A DNA stretch of 64,000 bases from Daucus carota subsp. sativus (taxonomy: Eukaryota > Streptophyta > Magnoliopsida > Apiales > Apiaceae): assembly GCF_001625215.2 (NCBI RefSeq), contig NC_030389.2, positions 2,888,930-2,952,929 on the forward strand. Direction: 5' to 3'. This document shows, one piece after another, positions 46,502 to 57,650 of the stretch (position 1 is its first letter; every line of letters starts with the position of its first letter). The notes under the pieces are model-generated. The model searched no databases and was not told where the DNA came from. It worked only from the letters and a program-made list of their open reading frames with translations. Position numbers and translations under genes: made by a program.

Positions 46502-47326
46502 TCCATCTGTTACTCTCGTCAGTGACATTTAACGGGAGCCACATTTTTAAAAAGTAAAGCCATGTTTGACTACTTTTTTGAGAATTTGGGATTTTGGCCA
46601 ACATTTTATGTAAACTTTGAGCACAACTTTGAAGTTTACTCTTTAAATATTTATGAGAGACTTGCTATCAAGGCAAAACATCATCTCACTAAAATAATTT
46701 TCATTAAAATACACATAAACCCTTAAAAGAATTTCATCCCTCAAAGAGGTACACGCTCTGAACTTGCACTCACAGTGAAGTTGCATGTCTGTAGAATACT
46801 TATACTTCCATACTTTCGTAGAATACTTCCATAGTTTCATAGTTTCAGGCTTCTCATAAACAACATATCTCACTCTCAACAATGTGGAGAATTCTGCTCT
46901 ATCCGAAATGAATGAAAACACATCATCACATATAAAAGTTCACATTATCATATCTAGAATATGTTAAAGATCAGACAACCATATATGGTTTGAAGACACA
47001 AATAGGTTGCTTTCCTTCAGGCTCAATTCGCACCTCTCTCTCATGCAACAAGGTTTTTGTGAACTTCCTCTAAGATACAATTAAGTCTGATTTTAACTTT
47101 GTAACAAATATTTTTATAGGTTCTTGATTCAGATTCAAGATTTTACAATATTGTAGTTAAAGAGTAGAAATACAACATCTTATTTCTATCAAGCCAATTA
47201 CATTACTTACATTTATTGACACAAAATCAGCAAACCTCAAATCACACACAAACCACAAGCTCTTCTTCTACTGTTACACACACACACAACAAAAAGTTGA
47301 GACTAGATCCACAGGTATGGATCCTT
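46502..47326. other. Spacer and sHSP 3' UTR
   Basis: No gene recognised. The part nearest 47327 should be the 3' UTR of the minus-strand heat-shock gene. Confidence 0.45.
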
Positions 47327-47899
47327 CTAAAGCTCGGCTTTCGATGTCTTGACACTCTCACCAGAACTCCCACTGTCTCCGGCAATACTAATCACCCTCG
47401 GCTCCTTCTTCTTCTCCTCAGCCAGCTTGGGCACAACAATCTTCAACACCCCATGATCAAGATTTGCTGAAACTTTCTCCAAGTCAGCATTTCCAGGCAA
47501 CCTAAACTGTCTCCAGAACTTGCCACTAGTCCTCTCAGCTCTATGCCATTTCTCCCCTTCAATCTCTTCCTCTGCTTTCAGCTCTCCGCTCACTCTCAAC
47601 ACTCGGTTCTCCTCCACCTCGATCTTCACGTCCTCTCTCTTGATCCCCGGGATCTCCAGGGAGATGATGTGGGCTGTTGAGGTCTCCTTCCAGTCAGCCC
47701 GAGCCATCGCCACAGATTCCACAAGGCCTTTTGGCATTGTCATCGGAGTTTGTTCAAGAATTCTGAAAGGGTCTTCCATTGGCAGCATTAGCATGTCCAG
47801 GAGGCTCTTCCCAGCATAGGGTGCCAATGCATCCGTCTTCATCAAAATTATTGCAAATAGAACTACAATGGTGATGGGAAAAGATCTCGAAATCGCCAT
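47327..47899 (-). CDS. Class IV (ER) small heat-shock protein
   Basis: 190 aa, single exon. Residues 1-25 form a signal peptide (MAISRSFPITIVVLFAIILM). The alpha-crystallin domain covers about 68-160, with the consensus blocks ISLEIPGIKREDVKIEVEEN and FRLPGNADLEKVSANLDHGV, then LKIVVPKL. The C-terminus is KAEL, an ER-retrieval signal of the K/HDEL type. This layout (signal peptide, ACD, K[AD]EL) defines the plant ER-localised 22 kDa sHSPs, which hold unfolded proteins in the ER lumen during heat stress. The start at 47899 is the only Met before the signal peptide. The promoter to the right holds heat-shock elements and a TATA box. Confidence 0.95.
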   Translation of the reverse strand: MAISRSFPITIVVLFAIILMKTDALAPYAGKSLLDMLMLPMEDPFRILEQTPMTMPKGLVESVAMARADWKETSTAHIISLEIPGIKREDVKIEVEENRVLRVSGELKAEEEIEGEKWHRAERTSGKFWRQFRLPGNADLEKVSANLDHGVLKIVVPKLAEEKKKEPRVISIAGDSGSSGESVKTSKAEL

Positions 47900-47991
47900 G
47901 TCTAGACAAGGTGTGGACTTTGGATATGGTGTTTTGCAGTGCTTTCTAATTGGCTTATGATTTGATAGTAAAGGCAGGAGGGTGAGCGCTT

Positions 47992-48125
47992 CATATATAT
48001 AGTGTTATTTTGGAGGGTAAAGAAAGCTCTGGAGTCTTCAGCTGAGTTCTTGAAGTGGAGAGAGACCTACTGGCCTCTAGAAGTGACTTTTATTGAATGC
48101 AAGTTGAGCCTGGAATGTTCAAGAG
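47992..48125 (-). promoter_or_regulatory. Heat-shock promoter: TATA box and HSE cluster
   Basis: A TATA stretch (CACTATATATATG on the minus strand, about 47991-48003) lies about 95 bp upstream of the sHSP start. Beyond it are TTCTTGAA at 48047-48054, TCTAGAA near 48076-48082 and GAATGTTCAAGA at 48113-48124. These match the alternating nGAAn/nTTCn units of heat-shock elements bound by HSF trimers. Confidence 0.75.
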
Positions 48126-49582
48126 TTGAGTGTAAATGAAATTGAAGACACTTAAGTTACAGACTTACAGTCCCACACACTTTCGAGAAAGAACATGCAT
48201 GTTCTAAAACATTTTTCTGATCCGTAAAAAAAAAAAAAAACATTTTTCTGATATTTAATCCTATATTGCAGATGAGTATTGATATTCGTGGCAACAGAGG
48301 ATAAAATCGTAATTTTGACTATGTTCTTTATACTAATGTTTGCATCTACAGTATCACGTATAGGGCGAGCCTTTTTATTGAAAGAGAACATAGATAAACT
48401 TTGACTGTTTTGTTCCGATAAATAATATGTTTAAATTTTCTGTGTTTTATTCTTTGAGATTATTTCTAAATATATTTTTAAAACTGATTCAAATATCACA
48501 AGTGATTTTACAAATTGTTTTTGCAATTTACATAAACTATATTTTAAACCAAACAATCATTTTATTTTCTCATATGGAAAATTAGTTATGCATATATATT
48601 TACTCTTTTGGTACCCAGAATGAAGATATAAGCCATTCGTTTATAATGAACTGAACGATACTCCATGATTATTCCGAAACAGGAGGTAGTCATCATTTGA
48701 TATTTCCTCAAAGGAGTTGCGAGCCGACTTTTTTTTATGTTAATAGGAGGTGGTTTTAAAGATGATAATTAGTAATAATTATTTGCATGTTTTTTATTGT
48801 TATTGTTGAGTAGGTTTAACCCAAATCTGCCAACGAAAAAATAAAAAAGATATGTTCTTGAATATAAATGGCCAAAAAATTTCTACTAATACGAGACAGG
48901 AGTTCAAAACAAATCCGTGTGGGTTTTGTCACGGCCCATAACAGACAATACTATTTTAATGCGGAATTAGCGGGTGTTGTACGACGGGCATTAGAGTCCA
49001 TGGTTAAGAAGGTGATCTGGATGTGTGGGCTATGATTAGGTGATGTGAAAAGTTTTCCTAACTAGCGGATTAATTAGGGCGGCGCGGCATGAGAATCACA
49101 CCATTGGGGGTTCTGGGATTGAACGTGTTGGGTGATATACGATAGTAATTAAACTTTATATTTACATGCAATTATTGAAAATAAATGTATATAAAAGTTA
49201 TATGACAATCGTTTGTTAAAATCCAATACATATACAGTGATATTTTATGAGTGAAATTAAGAGGGAGCTGCATAATTTTGCGAGTCACGTAGTTGATGAG
49301 TTGTTCGAGCTACCTGTAAAATATTTAAATTTTATTTAAAAATTCCAAAATTCAAACAATTCAAAATTGGTTTATATTTATAATTATTTGGTTCGGGAGA
49401 CTCGTAAGCATAATCAAACTTGTATCAAAATTATTATAAATATATCATTTAAATTCAATTTATATATTATGTTTAAATATTTAATATATTGTGAGTTAGA
49501 TTGTATAAAATCTGTATTTAGGTTGGAATATTAGATTACTAGTCATAATTTTTAGTTTAACTATAAATAATATTCTTGATTA

Positions 49583-49583
<1 letters not shown>
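48126..49583. other. Intergenic spacer
   Basis: AT-rich; no gene, clear transposon end or repeat unit recognised. Confidence 0.4.

Positions 49584-49641
<58 letters not shown>
49584..49641. repeat. (TA)n microsatellite
   Basis: About 28 uninterrupted TA units immediately before the TIR element. Confidence 0.9.
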
Positions 49642-49644
49642 CCT

Positions 49645-50212
49645 TACTCCAATAGAAACCAAATTAACCTAAAAACTAAAAACCAGTTTCTGGATAGTTT
49701 TTTATCACTACTTTTAACTACAGAAATCACTAATTTGTACATAACATATCACTAATTTATATATAGCATATCTCGCGAATATAAATATATACATATATAT
49801 ATACATATCTGCAACGTATATGACCATTATCTTCACCCAAATCGTAATAATGGATCTCTTACCACCATTACCAAACGTTTCCATGACTTGCCACCATTGT
49901 CTATCATCACCAATAGTCACATACACTTTCCATCATAACTTACAAAACTAACGACTACTTACCATCACCATACAACTTATCTTGCGGCTTTCTACCACCA
50001 AGAACCTTCCTACGGATGAAATTAATCATCTGTAATCGATTATCAATAATTTAGATAAGTAGATTTTCTCAATTTTAATAATAAAAATCGCTCTTTACAT
50101 ACTGTATAAAAACAGTAATTAGTGCAATATAAATTAGTGATACCCGTAGTTATAAATAGTGCTAGGGAAACTGGTTTCTAGTTTTTATTTTAAGAGTGGT
50201 TTCTATTTGATC
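49645..50212. mobile_element. Non-autonomous DNA transposon with about 45-bp imperfect TIRs
   Basis: The left end (CCAATAGAAACCAAATTAAC ... AAAAACCAGTTTC) and the right end (GAAACTGGTTTCTAGTTTTT ... TGGTTTCTATTTGAT) are imperfect inverted copies over about 45 bp. The long TIR suggests a Mutator-type element. The interior has no conserved ORF. Confidence 0.6.
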
Positions 50213-50596
50213 ATGAGCATAATATTTTGCTACTTATAAAAATAATTATCATATCTTTTGATTATAATAATTATATTGTAGAACATTTGTCGGATGTTCA
50301 CAAATATCGTAGAACAAAAAACATTAAAATTAAAACGATGAGTTGATTATATTTTATCTAATTTCGAACTCTGACACTCTAATATTTTGTGAACTCTATG
50401 AAACTTGGACGTATATTATATATCTAATTGAACCGAATTCGAGTCGAATCTATTATAATTTTTAATTTGATTTGAGTTTTCGAGTCAAACTCCAACATAG
50501 CAAAATTCTATCAAAACAAACTTAAAATTTAAATTAGTCGATCTCAAAACATTTTACCACAAATTCATATCCTACAAATTAATCTTTTATCAAATT

Positions 50597-51773
50597 ATGG
50601 AATCTAGACTTATTTTTCGTGATCATGATGGTAAGGTTCTCCAAACATCCACTAAGTTTATTTCATTTGTTCATGATATGTTGTTGGCCGAACTAAATGC
50701 AATCGAGGAAGGTGTGATTTTGACTACAAGTAAAGGTTGTAACAATTTTTTTATAATGTTTGATAGCCAAAATGCAGTAGCTGCTATACATAACTTCCCC
50801 AAATATTGCAGTGACTTAGATCCCCTTTTGTCATGTATTGTCAATCTTCTGCCTAGGGTTTGTTTTGAAGGTTTTTATATTTAGGTCGAGAAACACTAAT
50901 CGTGTGGCTCATAGTTTAGCCAACTGTGCTTTGCATGCCAAAGTGTTGTATGGTAGGGGTGATCGCGGTGCGGGCGGTGCGGTTTTTCGCTAAAACCGCG
51001 AACCAAACCGCGCATGCGGTTTGGTTGAAAACTCAAACCGCAACCGCACCACGTTAGCATAAAAACCGCGTAAACCGCACCACAAAAATGCGGTGTGGTG
51101 CGGTGCGGTTTATGCGGTTTGTATGCTTAAGAATAAATATTTTTAGTTGAAGTTCGAAATAAAATTTAAATGTACAATAATTAAAATCTTTTCTTGTAAT
51201 AAATTTATATGATATTTATCATTTTAAAACTACATCAACTACTAAAAAATACAAAGAAAAGTGTAAATATGATAATAAATATGAGCACTAAATACAAAGA
51301 GACATATTATAATAATATAATCATTTCATAAAAATTTGGTATAATAGTAATGCGAGATTGATAAATTAATATTTAACTATTATTTGAAGAGATTTAACAA
51401 ATATATATAACATAATTATAAATAATATATATGTATATAATATAATTTTATTTGACAATCACTAATATATATATATATTATAATATCGCGGTGCGGTGCG
51501 GTTTGAACCGCACTACTAATATGTTAAACCGCAACCCACACCACACCGCGCGGTTTGTGAAAAATTCAAACCGCAACCGCACCACGAAAATTAAAAACCA
51601 CGTTTTGTGGTGCGGTTCGGTGCGGTGTGGGCGGTTTATGCGGTTTGGGCGGTTTGGGCGGTTTTCTGATCACCCCTACTGTATGGGGTGTGAATCTTAT
51701 CTTAGTTGCTGATCAAGTTTTAGCACTAAATTGGCATACCTCTTTGTATCAAAAATCTTTGTATAATGAAGTT
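50597..51773 (+). pseudogene. LINE-type RNase H domain remnant
   Basis: 50597-50884 reads IFRDHDGKVL, LLAELNAIEEGVILTTSKGC and FFIMFDSQNAVAAI. This is the RNase H-like (RVT_3) fold that ends many plant non-LTR elements, with the AEL..IEEG and FDSQNA acidic positions visible. A frame change at the TAG near 50884 is followed by RNTNRVAHSLANCAL in another frame, the expected next motif. A hAT element interrupts it at 50954-51678, after which LILVADQVLALNWHTSLYQ continues. The tail is cut again at 51773 by a retroposon and resumes at 54598. No reverse transcriptase lies upstream, so this is a 5'-truncated dead copy. Confidence 0.7.
50954..51678. mobile_element. hAT non-autonomous element, sibling of 38441-38915
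   Basis: Ends TAGGGGTGATC and GATCACCCCTA are perfect inverted repeats. Flanks TTGTATGG and CTGTATGG match at 7 of 8 positions. Clusters of GGTGCGGT and ACCGCACC lie at both sides of an AT-rich centre. It interrupts the RNase H remnant. Confidence 0.88.
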
Positions 51774-52119
51774 TTTTTTTTTTTTAAATGAGAATAAATC
51801 TCACAAAAATGAACCGGCAATTCACCGTGATAATTTTTTCATTCAAGAAAGCTTATTATCTAACCGTCGGACATGCAAGTAGATGACCGGGGAAATTTAG
51901 ACAATAAAACTTTAATGTCCGAAAAGAAAAACCCGTCTTCTTCCAAGAATCCTGAAAAATAAAACAAAGAAAACAAGAAGAATATAAGTCAATATATAAC
52001 AAATTATATATATTATATAAATAAAAAATATATCCAATGATTAATTATTAATAAAATCACGTGTATATGCCTGTGGTGTTTAAAATATTCACGCAATTAT
52101 GATAACTCATAATTGAGAC

Positions 52120-52295
52120 AATTAAACTCTTAATTACGGCACAATTAATAAAATATTAACGCTCTTAATTAAGACACAATTAACGCCCTCAAATAAGGCA
52201 CAATTTACGCCCTCAAATAAGGCACCATAACCGCCCTCATTATGAGGCACAAATAACGCCCTCATTATAAGGCACACAATTAACGCGCCAATTAA
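52120..52295. repeat. Short tandem repeat array
   Basis: Six or seven imperfect units of about 25 bp containing GGCACAATTAACGCCCTCAA. Later copies change to CCCTCATTATGAGGCAC, making small CCTCATnATGAGG palindromes. Confidence 0.75.
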
Positions 52296-53036
52296 CGTCT
52301 TCCTTTCCGAAACCGAATCCCATGCTTACCGTGCTGCAACCCTCAGACACCACCGCTACCACCGCCACGCTATCTCATATCATTCCAAGCAGCACACACA
52401 GACGCAGCAAAACCAAAGCCTAACCCTGAACTCGGGATAGACTCGGCAACTGACTCAGTAAAAGAAAACAACAAAGTCAAACTACGCAATTGAACCCAGA
52501 CATACAAACTCGACTCGGACTATTCTACACAGGACAGACTCGATGCTAAACAACCACCCAACTCGGCTACGAACTCAGCACCTAAACTCAAAGCAAGACA
52601 AATCAAATGACTGAATAGCAAAACTCGTAACAACCCAACAAGCAACAGCCATGACTCGATCGGCGAAAACCTAAAACCATAAAACTCAACCAAACAAACA
52701 ATTACACCCATTAATCTGCAGAACTCAGCGACTACACAACAACTAATAAAGCAGACTCGGCGAAACAGACAAGGGAAACTAGCTACTGACTCGGACAATG
52801 ACTCGTCGAAGCAACAAACTCAGTATAAACTCAATAGAAGAAGACTCGGACTATGGTGACTACAGAACTCATCGCTTTAGCATCTCAAAATCAGAAAATA
52901 CGAGACCTTTGCATATTTAATTCATTTAAGATCTAAAATTTTTGAGAACTAAGAGTGAGCATTGAGCATATGTTTATTGACGAGGATACATAATTATAGA
53001 TTTTAGATAGCTTTGAGTGACTATTATCATACGTTA

Positions 53037-54565
53037 CTAGTTGATAAACCGCGCGTTGCGGCGCCCTATTAAATTTATATTAACGATTCAAAATTAGTAT
53101 TTGTAAGATAAAATAAATGTTTGGAAATCTATAAAAATTATATTAATGATTCAAAATTAATATTTGTAGAATAAAATAAATTTTATATTACAAAAACATC
53201 TCGATGCAATACCAATATTAATATATAAAATTACAAAATTGGACTATAATTCATGAGTGAAAAAATGAAAATAAATTTTTACATATAATTAACGATTTAA
53301 AGCATGAAGAATCTTAATTTTAGTTGTGTGTTTTTTTTTAAAGTAGTCATGTATTTCGCTAACATTGTCATTAATTGCCAAACACTACTTCTTTTACATA
53401 TACAAGATGCCTTATATCTAAAAAGCATACGGCTCTTGATTGATGACATCGACCAATAAAACAAACAATAAGCTTGCAAGAACATAAGTGTGTAAAGGTC
53501 AAAAAGATATTGAGATGCAACTCCGAAACCATCTCCAGTTTTAATATGGATGAACATTATGTTCTAATTATACGAACATTAATCATGTCGGTACGTTTGA
53601 ATTCCAATCCATGCAAGTGTATCTTAGTGACTCCTTACTCCAATTTCTTTGGATTCGTCATTCAAACGTCTATCATAGTGTAACTCATTATTGTATTAGA
53701 TGGAGAAGATAAATAGACAAAGAAAAATTGTTTATAAAGTATATTTACCCCCTCACCATATGTGTAGAACGATAGCTTCTTAGGATAAAACGGGTTACGA
53801 TGTCGCTGCATAAGAACGACACCACCAGCGAGTAGGTTCGTGGTATTGAGAGAGAGTATGTTGTGTTTAGATGATCTAAAACTTACAACCTATAGGGATA
53901 TTTATAGGTGCAGAGAGACTTGTGTGCTACTCTTTTTCCATAATTAAAAACAGAATCAGATTAATTTATGTCAAATAATCTAAAACAGAATCAGATTAAA
54001 AAACTTGCAAGCTACTATATTCCATAAATAATCTGAAACAGAATCAGATTAATTTATGTCAAGATATATTTTTTATTTTTGATATTTTTCATCCAAAAAT
54101 TTCTGAAAATTAGAAAAATAGGACGGAGCAATTTGAGATGCGCCACCTATACGCCCCATGCTTCTCCTTTATATAAGTATATTGATATTGATTAAAAACA
54201 GAATCAGATTAATTTATGTCAAATAATCTAAAACAGAATCAGATTAAAAAACTTGCAAACTACTATATTCCATAAATAATCTGAAACAGAATCAGATTAA
54301 TTTATACGCCCCATGCTTCTCCTTTATATAAGTATATTGATTTTTATTTTTGATATTTTTCATCCAAAAATTTCTGAAAATTAGAAAAATAGGACGGAGC
54401 AATTTGAGATGCGCCACCTATACGCCCCATGCTTCTCCTTTATATAAGTATATTGATTTTGATATTTTTCATCCAAAAATTTCTGAAAATTAGAAAAATA
54501 GGACGGAGCAATTTGAGATGCGCCACCTATACGCCCCATGCTTCTCCTTTATATAAGTATATTGA
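53037..54565 (-). mobile_element. Helitron with four tandem 5' ends
   Basis: The 3' end lies at 53037-53065 on the minus strand: a small CCGC/GCGG hairpin then ATCAACTAG, inserted beside A at 53036. The 5' end TCAATATACTTATATAAAGG (minus strand) occurs four times, ending at plus positions 54185, 54340, 54456 and 54565, each followed by T. The repeated units carry the same TACGCCCCATGCTTCTCC and GGACGGAGCAATTTGAG blocks. No Rep/helicase is present. The body at 53297-53557 has an unidentified open frame. Confidence 0.75.
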
Positions 54566-54766
54566 TGATTGATGATCGATGATTTGTATAATGAAGTTGG
54601 TTTCCTTAAAAATAAATAAATAAATTAATTAAGAGTAAACTTAATTGACAAGAAACTAATTTTGTCACGTATATGCAATGACAATTACTTTTAATAAAAA
54701 TTACCATTTTATTATAAACGGTGTCGTACTTATTCTCCTGAAACGAGTATTTCAGAATCTATACTA

Positions 54767-55136
54767 TCTATACTATACTATAATAAGCCAACATGGGTAT
54801 AATTTGTAGTCGTACAAATTTTTGGTTTGGTCATATTCTTTTTGGTTTAGTACTCTCCTTATACAACTAGAAGTCTACAACATATGTAGCTCTATTACTC
54901 TTCTTTTATTAAATAATTTCAAATACTAAAAACACTCAAAAACTTTATCATTATCCTCTTAAATATAATTAGTTAAAAAAATGAAACTACTATTAATAAC
55001 ATATATTAATACTAAAAACACTTATAAATAGATGTTCCAATTATACTAAAATACTAAAATAATTTTAAAATTTAACTTATAAATAATAAATTATGAATTA
55101 AATACTTGCCCGTGCTTCGCACGGGTTAAAGGCTAT
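54767..55136 (+). mobile_element. Short Helitron upstream of TIM17
   Basis: It starts TCTATACTATACTATAATAA after A (54766); an overlapping TCTATACTAT also begins at 54758. The 3' hairpin is CCCGTGC/GCACGGG (55109-55115 and 55119-55125), followed by TTAAAGGCTA and T. The last base differs from the canonical CTRR. It is about 370 bp, non-coding, and ends only tens of bases before the TIM17 leader exon. Confidence 0.75.
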
Positions 55137-57650
55137 ATTTAATTTATTCACAAACCGTCTCAACTCTTTCACTTCTCCGGCGATATTCTCCAATATATTG
55201 GTATGTGTGTATATTGTATCTCCTCCTCCATGCTCTTCATTAATCTGTTTATATTGGTATTGATCTCATGTTTGTCTGTGTTTTTTTAGCTGCTTTATTT
55301 GTTATTTGTTATATAATTTATATGAGCTTAAATCACGAGAATTAGTAATATAGGGTATAGGTTTCTGATTTATGATTCTGGTACATGGGTTTTGTTCGAA
55401 ATCGAAATATTGAAATACCCTTTTGTTTTTGTGGGAAAAGATCGAGTTTTGTTTGTTTGTTTTGTAAATTCTGGTGGATTTTGGTGGAGGAAGATGTTTT
55501 CTATCTTAGGGTTTTTGGAGAACACATTGAAGGTTCAATGTTATCTCGTTAGAAAGATCAAAATTTGATTAGTTGTCTTGATTTTTACGCACTTCCAAGT
55601 CAGATATTTTAAAACGAAGAGGAAAATGTTTGTATTTGTATGGCAAGACTGTTTTTGACAGTATGTCTGTTTTTTCTTGCCTTATATATGGACTGCTGAG
55701 AAATGGGGTGTTGGCCCTGTTAGTCACAATTACCAACAGGAAGGTCCTATTAGGCACGATCCGTGTAAATGGCCCTGGTTGTCACCCTAAAACGCCTCTT
55801 CAACTGGCGTTTAACTGAAAACGTGACTTCGTTCGGCGTTCTGGTGTGAAACACAACTGAACATAAACGTTGGTTCAAACAACTGGAGTGCTCGTTTTTA
55901 ATCACACACAAGGATATGCTACAATTTCCCTAATTCACAAGGATATAGATAGAGTAATACCTCGAAATTCATATTTGCAGTGGTTACAATGACCTAATTG
56001 AACAATTGCAAGCTGTCTCTTATCACCTCTGCTATCTCCCTCTCTTTTCGCCTCTGTCTTCTTTCTCCCTCTGATCGCCTATGTTTGTAAGTGAATGTTA
56101 GTTTGGTTTATTTTATCTTTTATATGTAAACAGCCAAAACGTAGGTTCGTGTTACGTTTTGCCTTTGAACTAGACCTTTAAAACGTTACTGCCTGTAACG
56201 TTTTGAGACAATATAGTAACGTAGCTTTATGTCGCGTTATAGTGTGACAGTGAGGACCATTATTTGTTAACGTGACAACTGGGGCATTAGATACACAAAT
56301 AAAGACACTGAGGGCCTTTTCTCTGAGAAATGTAGGAATTTGAGTTTGCTGTGGTAATTTGGAAGATGGGTTATGTTCTACAATTTTACATTTTTTAGAA
56401 AGACCAGATACCTAGTTTTGTTTGTTTGTCTCATGGTGCAGTAAATGATTTTCGAGTAGTTTTATGAGGCATTTGAATAGCTGATGAATATAGTATAGTT
56501 AAATCAGTAGGAAGGGAGTGGGAGTCATTTCATATTCCCTGAGACTGAATTGTATGATTAAACTGCATTTTTTCCCTGCAATAATAAGGATTTTTTAGAT
56601 TGAATGAATCTGTAATGGATTCACTTATATGATTCTGAGATCAATTAAGGCTGGACCCTTTGATGATAAGCTATTGATAATGTTTTAGTTAGTGTTAATG
56701 TGGGTGAGCTGATTTTACTAATATGCAGATAAAGTTGTAAGAAATTTTAAACCTGATCGGTGTCAATGTGTTCTGTAAAGTACCTTGGTGTGATGTATTT
56801 ATAATGACTTAGACATAACAGGTCATGTATCTCAGAGCTCATAAAAAGTCATATTACTGTTATCTTCAATCTATCATTGTTTTTTGTAAGGTCACAGGGA
56901 ACTATTAATTCGTTTCACTGGTATCTGTGCGTAAGTGCCCTAGCATGCATTTGTTTGATGTGTAAATGTCTAACAATTAAAGATGGAGTATTTATAATTG
57001 GAAGACAGATCTGGTCATGTTATCATATTTTCTCAAATTCTGTGAAGACGAACAATATCAGAGAAAGAAACCTGCACATGGTAATCTGTAACCTAGCTGC
57101 AATTCGACTTTTAATGTCAGTGTGAATGATGAAGGTGTATACACACAACTTGAAAATATTGTTTGGAGTTAGGAGATAAAGATAGAGGCCTAACAGAGAT
57201 ATTAATAAGATTTAGCAGTAAAAGGGTAATATGGATTGTTGAAACGCGGATCGGAAGGACTTGAGAGAAATTATATCTTGTGATGTAGTTTGTAGTCTTT
57301 TATAACTTGTCAAAACCTAAAACAGAGGGGTTTTCTTAGAGCAGGAAACCTATATATCACTTAATAATGGGACTCTAATTTTGTTAGTCATATAATACTA
57401 ATATAAAGTACAGTTGTGAACATGATTGGAATATTCATAGAAATTTAAACTATATGAACACAATGAACTAAAAAGCTCATTCTGTCTCAAAAGTCAATCT
57501 GTTATTTTGTTCAGAATGAATTATTGGGAGCATATATGGTTGGTTCTTTGACTGTGACCAGTATGTGGTGTGTTGTTTGGCCTACTGGATTTAACTTTTG
57601 ATGTAGTCATCCGACCTTTTTTCTATTCTTGTTTTTTGCCTCAGTAATTC
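55137..57650 (+). other. TIM17 5' leader exon and 2.4-kb leader intron
   Basis: 55145-55200 is a CT-rich leader-like stretch ending ATATTG|GTATGTGTG. A T-rich tract and TTTTTGCCTCAG ending at 57642 form the likely acceptor, eight bases before the TIM17 ATG. No coding ORF of note lies between. A large 5' UTR intron often raises expression of housekeeping genes; that role here is inference. Confidence 0.55.

Larger units (their letters stand above)
51774..54582 (-). mobile_element. Retroposon insertion with 16-bp target duplication
   Basis: TTTGTATAATGAAGTT occurs at 51758-51773 and 54583-54598. Directly inside the left copy is a run of T (to 51785), the poly(A) tail of a minus-strand element. 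Long target duplication plus A-tail indicate target-primed reverse transcription. The body has no recognisable RT; its distal half is a younger Helitron (53037-54565). Bases 52300-52880 are C/A-rich with many ACTCGG/GACTCG motifs and may be exon-like captured sequence. Confidence 0.65.

Noticed and set aside
47520-47819. 99-residue plus-strand frame
   Set aside because: Antisense to the small heat-shock protein coding sequence.
52120-52295. CRISPR-like array
   Set aside because: Units are contiguous, degenerate and lack unique spacers; the window is a plant genome.
52520-52798. 92-residue hydrophobic minus-strand frame
   Set aside because: Arises from repeated ACTCGG/GACTCG motifs in a retroposon; no conserved domain.
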